Shown here: piece by piece, positions 1 through 8,019 of the stretch | Layout: the number at the start of each line of letters is the position of its first letter | How positions within the stretch are numbered: position 1 is the first letter of the stretch | NCBI GenBank assembly: GCA_021838445.1 | Contig: JAKCDU010000018.1 | Coordinates: forward strand, 1-64,000 | Reading direction: 5' to 3' | Source of the DNA: Actinomycetes bacterium | GTDB lineage: Bacteria; Actinomycetota; Acidimicrobiia; Acidimicrobiales; Palsa-688 | DNA length: 64,000 bases | The notes under the pieces: generated by a model | Database searches by the model: none | Seen by the model: only the letters and a program-made list of their open reading frames with translations | What the model was told of the DNA's origin: nothing | Position numbers and translations under genes: made by a program

Positions 1-1269
1 CGACATCGGTGAGCTGCCCGCTCCAGTTTTGTCAGCGGGTGAAGGTTCCCAGCCGTCCGCGGTCATCTTGCGCCGGCGACGAGCTTCAGCTGTGAAACGC
101 GGCCCGGCTACCGCCACGAACACCAACTGAAGCGCTGCTGCGGCCATGAAGGTGTGGTCCAGCCCGATCACGGAGCCGAGGATTCCCCCGCAGATCGCCC
201 CAAAGGGCTGTGATCCGCGTATGAGCAGCGAGTAGGCACTTGCGGCGCGTCCTTGCATGGTCGGTGGCACGAGCTCCTGCCGCATCGAACGACCGGCGAC
301 GTTTCCGATCACGACGGCAGAAGCTTCGATCATGAGTGCTGGCGCCGCCACCAGCGGATCCGTGGTCAATGCCATGACCGGATACACCATTGCTGCCGCT
401 GCGCCAGCCGCAAATATGGTACGTGTGGGACCCAATCGGGCATGCACTCGCGGCGCCAGGAGACTGCCGAGGGGAAGGCCAATGCTGGAGACGGCTAGGA
501 GCAGGCCATATCCTGTATCACTCAGCCCAAGGTTGACTCGGGTATAGAGGGCGAGCAAGGCCAATACCAGAGACTGGCAGAAGGCCAGACTGGCCAGGAT
601 GATCGTGAGAAGTCTCAGCGACGGTTGGCCCAGGTACCAACGGATACCTTTGGAAGCTTCGCCCAGGAAGGAGTCGCTCGTCCGGACAGGAGCGTCCGGT
701 TTGATGGCCCTTCTCACCAGGGCGATTGATGCGGCCGTTCCGACGGTATCGGTCAGGAACGGGATACTGCTGCTCAGGCTGAGGGCTGCGCCGCCCAGAC
801 CGTGACCGATCAGATTCTCGGCTGACATCTCGGCGTTCATGAGTCGGGCGTTGGCCTGAAGGACCCTGTCCGGTTTGACCACACTCGACAGGCTCGAACC
901 GCAGATCACCTCGAAGGCCATGGCCAAGCCCCCGAAAGCAAACGCAGAGATGTAGATGAAAGGCAAACTTATGGAATGAAAGACCAAAGCCATGAAGAAG
1001 CTACCGCTGACCAGGAGTCGCGCGACCTGTATGCGTACCGCCAGTCGCTGCTTGTTGAAGCGATCCGCAGCCGTTCCGATCGGTACCGCTACGAGGAGGC
1101 TCGGGACCAGTTGAGCGACCAGAACCGCCGACAGCGCCACCGGACTCCGCGTGTACCTGAGGGCCAGCAGGGGATAGGCCACCGTGAGCATCCCGTCCCC
1201 GATGGCCGACACCCCGACCGAGGACCAAAGACTCCAGAATCGGCCGCCCAGTCTCCGCCTGTGTTCCAT
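1..1269 (-). CDS. MFS transporter (C-terminus cut by window edge)
   Basis: I translated this frame by hand; it is missing from the ORF track because it has no stop inside the window. It is open from an ATG at 1269 to base 1, 423 codons, and lacks its last residues. The product begins MEHRRRLGGRFWSLWSS and shows alternating hydrophobic segments typical of a 12-helix major facilitator. The cytoplasmic loop after helix 2 reads GTAADRFNKQRL, matching the MFS G-x3-D-R-x-G/K-R motif. The overall pattern resembles the EntS-like exporter branch (MFS_3), so efflux of a small molecule is likely; the substrate is unknown. A GGAGG lies about 14 bases upstream, a long spacing, so the start is probable rather than certain. 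It is divergent from the GGDEF-EAL gene and shares a 377-base intergenic region with it. Confidence 0.75.
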   Translation of the reverse strand, partial: MEHRRRLGGRFWSLWSSVGVSAIGDGMLTVAYPLLALRYTRSPVALSAVLVAQLVPSLLVAVPIGTAADRFNKQRLAVRIQVARLLVSGSFFMALVFHSISLPFIYISAFAFGGLAMAFEVICGSSLSSVVKPDRVLQANARLMNAEMSAENLIGHGLGGAALSLSSSIPFLTDTVGTAASIALVRRAIKPDAPVRTSDSFLGEASKGIRWYLGQPSLRLLTIILASLAFCQSLVLALLALYTRVNLGLSDTGYGLLLAVSSIGLPLGSLLAPRVHARLGPTRTIFAAGAAAAMVYPVMALTTDPLVAAPALMIEASAVVIGNVAGRSMRQELVPPTMQGRAASAYSLLIRGSQPFGAICGGILGSVIGLDHTFMAAAALQLVFVAVAGPRFTAEARRRRKMTADGWEPSPADKTGAGSSPMS

Positions 1270-1646
1270 CGAACTGCGCCTGCCTCCGGGTCTGCCGGAA
1301 AATCGCGAAACCGAGCGACCAGGTCCGAAGAACTCCTTCAGATCCTGACCGCTCGGTCCGAGCTTAGAGATGTCCTAGTGCCCGGCCTCAGCTGACAATC
1401 CTTCGACCGGGGACTAGGTAGTACAAATGGGATTGAGTATTCGGCTCAGCCCCAGCCCCAGCCACGCTTGTTATTGGTCATTCGATCGGTCACCTCCTCC
1501 TAGCTCCGCAGTCGCAGTCACCCACCCCGAAAGAGCCGAATATTCGGCTCTTTCGCCCTTCCGCAGTAACCATAGCGAGTTCCCGAAAAATCCGAAACCA
1601 TGTGTATGCTCCGGTGTCTGTCGTGAAAACCGACTAAAGGTATGTA
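1270..1646. other. Divergent intergenic region without a gene
   Basis: This 377-base region separates the MFS exporter from the GGDEF-EAL gene. I see no convincing coding frame; the track ORFs here (976..1395, 1427..1711, 1471..1722) are not supported by ribosome binding sites or recognisable protein sequence. It contains a long perfect palindrome (1528-1555) and a separate copy of that palindrome's half-site at 1438-1447, described separately. AT content is higher than in the flanking genes, as expected for promoters. Confidence 0.6.
1528..1555. promoter_or_regulatory. 28-bp perfect palindrome, candidate operator or bidirectional terminator
   Basis: The left arm is CGAAAGAGCCGAAT and the right arm is its exact reverse complement, with no spacer. 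The ten bases TATTCGGCTC of the right half recur at 1438-1447. It lies about 90 bases upstream of the GGDEF-EAL start and about 260 bases upstream of the MFS start. With no loop and no T-tract it is a poor intrinsic terminator. The symmetry and the repeated half-site fit an operator for a dimeric repressor better, but no regulator gene is adjacent in the window. Confidence 0.5.
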
Positions 1647-4226
1647 GTGGGCCTTTCTGCCGATCGTCCTCTAGAGCCAGACGAGGTGTCGCCGACATCT
1701 CGTCCGGGTAAGCGACTCCCACCTACGGTCTCCCTCGTCGTCGGCGGCGTTGCCGTCCTCGCCGGCGTGTCGGTGCTGTTCGTCGGCGATCTCCACGGAC
1801 CGTCCGAGCCGGCCGCTCTCCCCTGGGTCTTTCTGGTTTCCCTCGCGCTGTTCGGTGCTACCCGACTTCCAATCAGGTTGCCCATCGGCATGGACAGCCT
1901 CCACGTGGACTTCTCCCCCGTCCCGACGCTCGTCGGAGCAGCCCTGTTCTCGCCGCGAAACCTGGCTTTGGGAGTCCTCTTGGCCTATGTCTGCGACTAC
2001 GGCCTCCGGCGTGGACCAGCTATCAGGGCCTTGTTCAATACGTCCAATGCGATCCTCGGCGCCTGTGCTGCGTCCGCCGTCTTCTCTGCGCTCGACGGGA
2101 CGAGCACACCCAAGTCGCTGTGGATGTGGCTGGCTGTGCTTGCCGGGGATTACGCCCTGGAGATCGTCACCGGTCTTGGGGCACTCGCCGTGATGTCGGT
2201 GACGGGCGCCCCCCTTGGCAGGGCCTACCTCCGGCAGATGGGTATTCAGACCGCCGTGCTGCCTTTGATCACCTCAGAGCTGGCAGTGGTCGCGCTTTCC
2301 TGCTATTTCACTGTTCCTCTCGCCTTGGTGGCCTTGGCTATTCCATGTTTCGGACTTGCCTGGTGGTATTCGAGCTCCGAGAAGCTGAGGAACAGATTTC
2401 GCGACCTGCAGTCGCTGTATCAGTACAGCCAGTCCCTCTCGGACGCCAGCGAGAGGGAGGACATCCTTACCATCGCTTTACGGGAGACCACCAGGGTCCT
2501 GCATTGCCAACGGGCCGAGCTCTGCCTCTCCGGGCCCGAAGGACTCGTCAGGTTCCGGCTGGGTGAGTCCGGGCGACTGAGCGAGCAGCTGACTCAGTGG
2601 GAGGGTGCGGAGCGGCTCGTGCTCGAAACCCAAGAACCGGTGCGGTTCACCCACTCCGAGCGCAATGAGTACCTCATCGACCGGCGGCTCAAGGATGCCA
2701 TGATCACGCCCTTGACGGTCGGAGGTTCCCGATCGGCCGTCCTCGTGGTCGCCAACCGGGACGGCAGCGAGGCGACCAGCTTCGAGCGTGAGGATCTCGG
2801 CTTCTTCCAGGCGCTGGCGGCCCACTTGGGAACGGCCCTGACGGCGTCGGAGCACCTGGACCACCTGAGGCGGTCGGTCGCCGAGCGTGAACATCAGGCC
2901 TACCACGACGCTTTGACCGGTTTGGCCAACCGGACGCTGTTCATGAACGTCGTGGCCAAAGCCCTCGAGCACGGTGGGGGCACCCGCATGGTCGCCGTGG
3001 TGCTCATGGACCTCGACGGTTTCAAGGAGATCAACGACGCCCTCGGTCATCACACCGGTGACGAGGTGCTCAAAGTGGTCGCCCAGAGGGTCAGCACAGG
3101 TGTGCGCGAGTACGGCCTGGCGGCGCGGCTCGGCGGCGACGAGTTTGCGTTCATGGTGGGCGCTGCGGCGAGCGTCGACGAGGTGCTCTCGATCACCGAG
3201 AAGCTGATGGCCTCGGTCGGAGCGCCGATGGACATCGGAAACGTGGCCCTCACGGTCCGGGCCAGCGTCGGTATCGCCCTGGCGCCGGTCCACGGTCTGG
3301 ACGCCCCGACCCTGCTCAAGAAGGCCGACGTCGCCATGTACTCGGCCAAGAGCTCTTCCCGGCGTATCAGCGTCTACGACCGTTCGATGGATAACTCGTC
3401 GGCCCGCCGACTGGCCCTGGCCACCGATCTGGGCAAGGCCATCGAGCACGACGAGCTCGACCTGTGGTTCCAGCCGGTGGCCGACATGGCCTCGGGCCGG
3501 GTTGCGGGCTTCGAGGCCCTCCTCCGCTGGCCCCACCCGGCCCTCGGGTTCATCCCCCCCGACGAGTTCATCCCCATCGCCGAGCAGACCGGCCTGATCG
3601 AGCCGCTCACGTGGTGGGTGGTCAATCAGGCCCTGAGTGAGTTGCGCCGCTGGCGCGACGACGGGTTCGAGTTCGACATGGCCATCAACTTCTCGGCCCG
3701 CAGCCTGCTCGACCCGGCCATGGTCGACCACCTCCGCGCCATGGTGTCGAGTTTCGACCTGACCCCGAGCGCCATCACGCTGGAGATAACCGAGTCGTCG
3801 ATGATGGTCGAGCTGGAGCGTTCCGAGGCGGTGTTGCGCCGGCTGTCCGACATGGGTTTCCGGATAGCCATCGACGACTTCGGGACCGGCTACTCGTCGC
3901 TGTCACGCCTGAAGGTCCTGCCGGTCCACGTGCTGAAGATCGACCGGGCCTTCGTCAAGAACATCACCTTCGACAAGGGCGATCAGGCCATAGTCAAGTC
4001 CATCATCGAGCTGGCCCGGGTCATGGACCACCAGATCGTCGCCGAGGGCATCGAGGACCTCCAGACCTGGAGCCGGTTGGCCTCTCTCGGCTGCGACCTG
4101 GCCCAGGGCTACTACTTCGCCCGGCCCATGCTGGCCCGGGACTGCCGGCGGTGGGTCCTCGAGCGCCAGGGTCCCAACCTGGCCCCGGTGAGGTCGCTCA
4201 ATCTCAGAGTCGTCGACGGAGGCTGA
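1647..4226 (+). CDS. Membrane-anchored GAF-GGDEF-EAL c-di-GMP enzyme
   Basis: The 859-residue product should make and/or break cyclic di-GMP at the membrane. Residues about 25-240 hold six or seven hydrophobic helices (MASE-like sensor), 245-400 a GAF-like domain, 410-580 GGDEF and 590-845 EAL. The GGDEF signature is intact (RLGGDEFAF). The EAL domain keeps EALLRW, the Asn of INFSARS, LEITESS, DDFGTGYSSL, LKIDRAF and the C-terminal AQGYYF, so phosphodiesterase activity looks possible. The product-inhibition I-site, normally RxxD five residues before GGDEF, reads REYG and appears lost. The GTG at 1647 is chosen because AAAGG lies six bases upstream and the nearby ATG is followed directly by a stop. 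It is probably monocistronic. Which activity dominates cannot be told from sequence. Confidence 0.93.
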   Translation: MGLSADRPLEPDEVSPTSRPGKRLPPTVSLVVGGVAVLAGVSVLFVGDLHGPSEPAALPWVFLVSLALFGATRLPIRLPIGMDSLHVDFSPVPTLVGAALFSPRNLALGVLLAYVCDYGLRRGPAIRALFNTSNAILGACAASAVFSALDGTSTPKSLWMWLAVLAGDYALEIVTGLGALAVMSVTGAPLGRAYLRQMGIQTAVLPLITSELAVVALSCYFTVPLALVALAIPCFGLAWWYSSSEKLRNRFRDLQSLYQYSQSLSDASEREDILTIALRETTRVLHCQRAELCLSGPEGLVRFRLGESGRLSEQLTQWEGAERLVLETQEPVRFTHSERNEYLIDRRLKDAMITPLTVGGSRSAVLVVANRDGSEATSFEREDLGFFQALAAHLGTALTASEHLDHLRRSVAEREHQAYHDALTGLANRTLFMNVVAKALEHGGGTRMVAVVLMDLDGFKEINDALGHHTGDEVLKVVAQRVSTGVREYGLAARLGGDEFAFMVGAAASVDEVLSITEKLMASVGAPMDIGNVALTVRASVGIALAPVHGLDAPTLLKKADVAMYSAKSSSRRISVYDRSMDNSSARRLALATDLGKAIEHDELDLWFQPVADMASGRVAGFEALLRWPHPALGFIPPDEFIPIAEQTGLIEPLTWWVVNQALSELRRWRDDGFEFDMAINFSARSLLDPAMVDHLRAMVSSFDLTPSAITLEITESSMMVELERSEAVLRRLSDMGFRIAIDDFGTGYSSLSRLKVLPVHVLKIDRAFVKNITFDKGDQAIVKSIIELARVMDHQIVAEGIEDLQTWSRLASLGCDLAQGYYFARPMLARDCRRWVLERQGPNLAPVRSLNLRVVDGG

Positions 4227-4330
4227 CGGCCCGGTCGGCCCCAGCCGTCCTGAGCCGTCCCATCGCCTCATCACCGGCTTCCGAGCGCCTCACCCGGGGT
4301 GCCCGCCTGGTGTCGCCCTGCGAGGGGCCG

Positions 4331-4744
4331 CTAGCGCCGTTCGAGGACGATCACCGGGATGACCCGGTCACCGGCCTTCTCCTCGTAGTCGGCGAAGCCC
4401 GGCATGGCGTCCTTCTGCGCGCCCCATATTGACTCGCGCTCCGATCCCTGCGCTTCCCGGGCCCGGACTTCCACGGTCTCGGCCCCCACCTCGATCGTCG
4501 TGTCGGGGGCGGCCATCAGGTTGGCGTACCAGGCCGGGTGGACGGGGGCGCCGGCGTAGGAGGCGAAGATGGCCCAGGCCTGGTCGCGCTTCTGGTAGGC
4601 GAGAGGAGTGACCCGGGCCTGGCCGCTCTGGCGTCCCCGGTGGTGGAGCAGAAGCAGCGGGACGCCTTCGAACGGACCCCCCACGACCCCGTCGCTGGCG
4701 CGGAACTCGGCGATGATCTTCTCGTTGAAGTCGTTGGGAGCCAT
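4331..4744 (-). CDS. Deazaflavin (F420)-dependent nitroreductase-family protein
   Basis: The 137-residue product matches the small split-barrel Ddn / DUF385 family of F420H2-dependent quinone or nitro reductases. Recognisable family features are the N-terminal NEKIIAEFRASDGVVGG, the strand LLLLHHRGRQSGQ followed by RVTPL, and the core PVHPAWYANLMAAPD. Length is typical. Family members reduce quinones or xenobiotics with F420H2. It converges with the c-di-GMP gene and is divergent from the DUF885 gene. A second family member lies at 23890-24345, and a luciferase-like monooxygenase of a family that often uses F420 is at 56165, so the host probably makes F420. No F420 biosynthesis gene is visible here. 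Confidence 0.88.
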   Translation of the reverse strand: MAPNDFNEKIIAEFRASDGVVGGPFEGVPLLLLHHRGRQSGQARVTPLAYQKRDQAWAIFASYAGAPVHPAWYANLMAAPDTTIEVGAETVEVRAREAQGSERESIWGAQKDAMPGFADYEEKAGDRVIPVIVLERR

Positions 4745-4880
4745 GACCCAGAAAGCTACCCAAACACGCCCGTGGCCCGCACCGGTCCTCCGCCCCAGCC
4801 GCTCGACCGGGGTGGGCCCCTGAGGAGGAGTGGCGATCTGGGGAATTCGAGGGTGGCGGCCGGATGGGAGAGAATGGAGC

Positions 4881-6560
4881 GTGACCGACGCCCGTCGCTT
4901 GGCCGACCGCTTCCACGAGCGGTGGCTTCAGGTCCACCCCTTCGCCGCCTCGATGTACGGGATCAGCGGCTACGACCACCTGGTACCCGATGACAGCGAA
5001 GCGGGTGACTCGACCTGGAGGCAGGAGGTCGAGGCCATCCTGGCCTCCGCCGATCAGCTGGCCGACCAGGCACCCAAGCCCGGTGGGTCGATCGACGACC
5101 GGGTAACGCTCGGATGCCTGCGGTCGGCCGCTCGGCAGGAGTTGGACGCCATCGACTCGGCGGCCATCGAACACGCGGTGTCGGCCATGCCCTTCGTGGA
5201 CCCCGCCTCCTTCCTCGCCGTGGCGGCGCGCACAGTGCTCCTCGACGGGCGGGCCGCCGACGACTACGTCGCTCGTCTCGAGGCCGCCGGGCCGTGGATC
5301 GACCAGCTCTCCGGCCGTCTGAGGTCCGGCGCGGCCAAGGGTCGCACCTCGGTCGCCCCCCTGGTTCGCCAAGCGGTGGAGTGGGCCGACGAGCTGCTGT
5401 CCGACCCGGTTCCGGCTGCCCTTCTCGCCCCCCAGGCCCCCGCCGGGTGGGACGGGCAGGCGGCGTGGGAGGAGCGTCGCTCGGCGGCGGCCTCCGGGTC
5501 GGTTCGCCCGGCTCTGGCCCGATGGCGGGCCACTCTGCTGGAGCTCCTGCCGTCGAGCCGCGATGCCGACCACGGCGGGCTGTGCCACCTCCCGGGCGGG
5601 GAGGAGGACTATGCCCGGGCCATACGGGTCCACACCACCCTGCCGCTCACCTCCGAGCAGCTGCACCGGACCGGCCTGGAGGAGATCGCCGAGCTGGAGG
5701 CGAGGGCGCTCGAGCTCGGCGCCTCGCTCGGCCTGCGGGACCTCGAATCGGTCTACGGGGCGCTGCGGGCCTCAGCCGGCGCCACCTCGCCGCAGGAGTC
5801 GATGGCCCGCGCCGAGGCCGCCGTCCGACGGGCCGAGGCGGCCGCGCCCGACGTGTTTCCGCCGCCCCTGCCACTTCCGTGTGAGGTGACGCCCATGCCG
5901 TCGGTGGTGGCCCGGGCCCGGACCGCGCCCCACTACACGCCTCCCCGCCTCGACGGCGGCCGGGCCGGTACTTTCTGGTTCAACACCGAGTGCCCCACGG
6001 CGGGCACGGGCTGGGATCTGGAGGTCGTCGCCTTCCACGAGGCCGTCCCCGGACATCACCTGCAGCTCTCCCGGCTCCAGATGCTCGACGATCTCCCGGC
6101 CCTGCAGAGACAGCGCAGCATCACCGTCTTCTCCGAGGGCTGGGGTCTCTACGCCGAGCAGCTGGCCGAGGAGGCCGGTCTCTACCTCGACGAGCGCAGC
6201 CTCCTCGGCGCGGTGAGCGCCTCGCTGATGCGGGCCTGTCGCCTGGTGGTGGACACCGGTCTCCACGCCTTCGGTTGGACCCGGGACCGGGCCCTGGACT
6301 TCTACCGGGCCCACGCCCCCATGCCCATCGAGTTCCTCGCCGCCGAGATCGACCGCTACCTGGTGATGCCGGGCCAAGCTCTGTCGTACCTGACCGGCAA
6401 GCTGGAGATACTGCGCCTCCGCCGCATCGCCGGGGCTGAGCTGGGCTCCCGCTTCACGCTGCCGGCCTTCCACTCGGCGTTGCTCGACCGGGGATCTCTG
6501 CCCATGCCGGTGCTGGCCGAGACCCTCGATGCCTGGACCGCCTCCCAGCTCGCTTCGTGA
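4881..6560 (+). CDS. DUF885 family protein, putative zinc metallopeptidase
   Basis: DUF885 proteins are mostly uncharacterised, often alpha-helical, peptidase-like proteins. The signature here is FHEAVPGHHLQ, an HExxxGHH metal-binding arrangement, followed about 35 residues later by FSEGWGLYAEQ, which supplies the downstream glutamate. The GTG at 4881 is preferred over the track's 4830 start because GGGAG and TGGAG lie just upstream and the product then begins MTDARRLADRFHERWL, the usual family start; this gives 559 residues. The gene is followed 33 bases later by a truncated tRNA-Lys copy. A shrunken piece of its own 3' end reappears at 7041-7090, evidence of a local duplication. Confidence 0.85.
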   Translation: MTDARRLADRFHERWLQVHPFAASMYGISGYDHLVPDDSEAGDSTWRQEVEAILASADQLADQAPKPGGSIDDRVTLGCLRSAARQELDAIDSAAIEHAVSAMPFVDPASFLAVAARTVLLDGRAADDYVARLEAAGPWIDQLSGRLRSGAAKGRTSVAPLVRQAVEWADELLSDPVPAALLAPQAPAGWDGQAAWEERRSAAASGSVRPALARWRATLLELLPSSRDADHGGLCHLPGGEEDYARAIRVHTTLPLTSEQLHRTGLEEIAELEARALELGASLGLRDLESVYGALRASAGATSPQESMARAEAAVRRAEAAAPDVFPPPLPLPCEVTPMPSVVARARTAPHYTPPRLDGGRAGTFWFNTECPTAGTGWDLEVVAFHEAVPGHHLQLSRLQMLDDLPALQRQRSITVFSEGWGLYAEQLAEEAGLYLDERSLLGAVSASLMRACRLVVDTGLHAFGWTRDRALDFYRAHAPMPIEFLAAEIDRYLVMPGQALSYLTGKLEILRLRRIAGAELGSRFTLPAFHSALLDRGSLPMPVLAETLDAWTASQLAS

Positions 6561-6585
6561 GGGGCATCTCGCCCTGCTGAACCCT

Positions 6586-6619
6586 CATGTGTCGGGCCGC
6601 TAGCTCATCCGGTAGAGCA
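6586..6619 (+). pseudogene. Truncated tRNA-Lys copy (5' part only)
   Basis: These 34 bases match 7833-7866 with one mismatch: six bases of upstream flank, then the acceptor 5' strand GGGCCGC and the complete D arm up to the base before the anticodon stem. After 6619 the sequence diverges completely and has no anticodon, TPsiC arm or 3' acceptor strand, so it cannot fold as a tRNA. It sits 26 bases after the DUF885 stop. Together with the intact tRNA-Lys downstream it marks the edge of a duplicated or inserted segment. Confidence 0.85.
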
Positions 6620-6837
6620 CGTGCACAGTTACCAAGTCCCCAGGGCTTCGGGTCACCAAACACAGCGGACAAGTGCTGTTCAAAATGGGTTGTGGGTCGG
6701 ATCAGGCCCCATTTGGCTTGGCCTACTGGAGCCCAGTTGTAGCCAAGTTGCTAACTGGTTGCTGGCAATGGCCAACATCCCTGCCCGGGTAGCAGACCGT
6801 TCATGACCGTTGATGTCCACGCTCGCTGCCGGGCGGG

Positions 6838-6912
6838 TTGAGCGGCGACACCTACGAAATCGCCTGGTCCCCCATGGCGAGGCGCGATCTCGCGAAGCTC
6901 CCCGAGAAGTCG
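6838..6912 (+). pseudogene. RelE/ParE-type toxin remnant (N-terminus only)
   Basis: From a TTG at 6838 the frame reads SGDTYEIAWSPMARRDLAKLPEK, which closely matches the first two dozen residues of RelE/ParE-type toxins (Y-x-I-x-W/F-S-P-x-A-x-R-D/A-L-x-x-L-P). After this the frame (88 codons in the track) no longer resembles the family and the conserved GDYR-x-x-Y core is absent. I read it as a decayed toxin gene. No matching antitoxin is visible upstream. Confidence 0.5.
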
Positions 6913-7040
6913 CAGACACCGATAGCGCCAAGCGGGCTACCGCACGAGGAGGCGTGTCGCACCGACACAGAACGCCCGGAGCCCTCGCTCACGAGCCGTG
7001 TCGACCCGATCCCGAGGAACTTCCGGCGGTACGGGGGCCC

Positions 7041-7090
7041 GTCGGCTGGTGTTGGACACCGGTCTCCACGCCTGACCGGCAAGCTGGAGA
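7041..7090 (+). repeat. Internally deleted copy of the DUF885 gene 3' region
   Basis: Bases about 7044-7073 match 6241-6270 of the DUF885 gene with two mismatches, and 7071-7090 match 6389-6408 exactly. The roughly 118 bases between these blocks are missing in the copy, joined at a shared CCT. This is a partial duplicate carrying an internal deletion at microhomology. Its position before a tRNA-Lys mirrors the intact DUF885 gene lying just before the truncated tRNA-Lys. Confidence 0.75.
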
Positions 7091-7123
7091 ACGACCGTTG
7101 GTGATCGGCCCCTCACGGTGGTC

Positions 7124-7465
7124 CTACAGGTCCAGGACGCGCCGGAGGCCCCGATCGACGTCTCCCATGAGCACACTCGGGACGTCGCCTGCGGCCTCGA
7201 TGAGATCGTCCTTGTTCAGGGTGACCAATGCGGTCATGTTCACGACCGAGTCGTGTGGGAGGCCCACCGCCGAGGAAGGGAGGAACACGTTGCCTGGCAT
7301 GGCCGCCAAACCGGTGTTGCTCGTAATCACCGCGGCCAGGACCGTGTTGAGGTTGCTTGCGTTGTACCCGTCGGCCTGGATGACGAGGACTGGCCGTCGC
7401 TTCGAGGGACGACTGCCGGGACCTTCGCCCAGGTCGGCCCAATGGATCTCCCCGCGTTTCACCAC
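7124..7465 (-). CDS. MazF/PemK-family endoribonuclease toxin
   Basis: The product of 112-113 residues has the MazF fold signature: KRGEIHWADLGEGPGSRPSKRRPVLVIQ at the N-terminus, then AAVITSNTG and the C-terminal LIEAAGDVPSVLMGDVDRGLRRVL. Family members cut mRNA at short sequence motifs when released from their antitoxin. Two adjacent GTG codons (7465 and 7462) could start it; the second overlaps the antitoxin stop as GTGA, and GGGGAG lies just before both. It is the second gene of a minus-strand pair and is the only intact gene between the truncated and the intact tRNA-Lys apart from its antitoxin. Confidence 0.9.
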   Translation of the reverse strand: MVKRGEIHWADLGEGPGSRPSKRRPVLVIQADGYNASNLNTVLAAVITSNTGLAAMPGNVFLPSSAVGLPHDSVVNMTALVTLNKDDLIEAAGDVPSVLMGDVDRGLRRVLDL

Positions 7466-7707
7466 TCCCCGTCCACCGCGGCAATGCGTCGCTTGCCGGC
7501 GGCGGCAGCCAAGGCCGAACTGTCGTCGAGGTGACCCTGCGCTGCCAGGGCGTCGTTGATCTGCTCGGTTGTGGTCTGTTCGTCCAAGGAGCGCAGGTAG
7601 TGGCGGACGGCGACGGTGTAGAACTCGGATCTGCTCATTCCGAGGGCCCGAGAGCGCTGTTCGGCCTCGCTGAAGGTGTCGTCCGGCACGGAGATCGCCG
7701 TCTTCAT
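7459..7707 (-). CDS. Ribbon-helix-helix antitoxin of the MazF module
   Basis: The 82-residue product starts MKTAISVPDDTFSEAEQRSRALGMSRSEF, a typical MetJ/Arc-type ribbon-helix-helix with a beta strand followed by two helices. The C-terminal tail should wrap and neutralise the toxin. Its stop overlaps the toxin start. A 17-bp perfect palindrome (7716-7732) begins nine bases upstream of its ATG and is the likely autoregulatory operator. Actinobacterial MazF toxins are often paired with RHH rather than AbrB-type antitoxins, as here. Confidence 0.87.
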   Translation of the reverse strand: MKTAISVPDDTFSEAEQRSRALGMSRSEFYTVAVRHYLRSLDEQTTTEQINDALAAQGHLDDSSALAAAAGKRRIAAVDGEW

Positions 7708-7715
7708 GATTCCGA

Positions 7716-7732
7716 GTATAACTCAGTTATAC
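7716..7732 (-). promoter_or_regulatory. Operator palindrome upstream of mazEF-like pair
   Basis: GTATAACT and its exact reverse complement AGTTATAC flank one central base. It lies just upstream of the antitoxin start, includes TATAAC/TATACT-like -10 sequence, and is AT-rich in a GC-rich genome. This is the expected place and form for RHH antitoxin autorepression. Confidence 0.65.
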
Positions 7733-7840
7733 CAGATTGGGCCCAAGGTGAGCAGCTCGTCGGGAAAATGCACGCGGGACATCACCATCGCGGAGAGAGC
7801 CCGTTCCCTAGCTTTCCACTCTGCTAGACACCCATGTGCC

Positions 7841-7916
7841 GGGCCGCTAGCTCATCCGGTAGAGCAGGGGACTTTTAATCCCAAGGTGCAGGGTTCGAGA
7901 CCCTGGCGGCCCACCA
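7841..7916 (+). tRNA. tRNA-Lys (anticodon TTT), CCA encoded
   Basis: A full cloverleaf can be drawn. The acceptor arms GGGCCGC and GCGGCCC are complementary, the D arm is GCTC/GAGC, the anticodon loop is CTTTTAA, and the TPsiC arm is CAGGG-TTCGAGA-CCCTG. A discriminator A and an encoded CCA follow (7914-7916). The TTT anticodon reads lysine codons. The first base pair of the anticodon stem is a G-A mismatch, which is tolerable. It is transcribed away from mazEF and is the intact partner of the truncated copy at 6586-6619. Confidence 0.95.
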
Positions 7917-8019
7917 CATCAAGATCTTCACAGAAGTTGCGGGCAGCCACCGACATCCGACCACCGGGCTTGGCGTGATCACGGCTACGAGCGCGGTCAA
8001 CCTTCGCTCGCAACGCGGG

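Larger units (their letters stand above)
6620..7123. other. Scar region between truncated tRNA and MazF gene
   Basis: About 500 bases with no intact gene. The first ~180 bases have visibly lower GC than the window average and no recognisable product, suggesting foreign or decayed DNA; GACCGTTsATG occurs twice in tandem near 6797. It then holds a RelE/ParE-like remnant (6838-6912) and a deleted copy of the DUF885 3' end (7041-7090). Track ORFs here (6810..7559, 6838..7104, 6852..7082) are chimeric or broken. Confidence 0.6.

Noticed and set aside
2478-3731. 417-codon minus-strand ORF
   Set aside because: Antisense of the GGDEF-EAL gene; the product is a Gly/Arg/Asp/His-rich shadow with no family features. 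The plus strand has intact catalytic motifs.
6586-7916. Phage or ICE integration at tRNA-Lys
   Set aside because: No integrase, excisionase or phage gene lies between the copies, and the duplicated part is the tRNA 5' side. A tandem duplication explains the DUF885 fragment as well.
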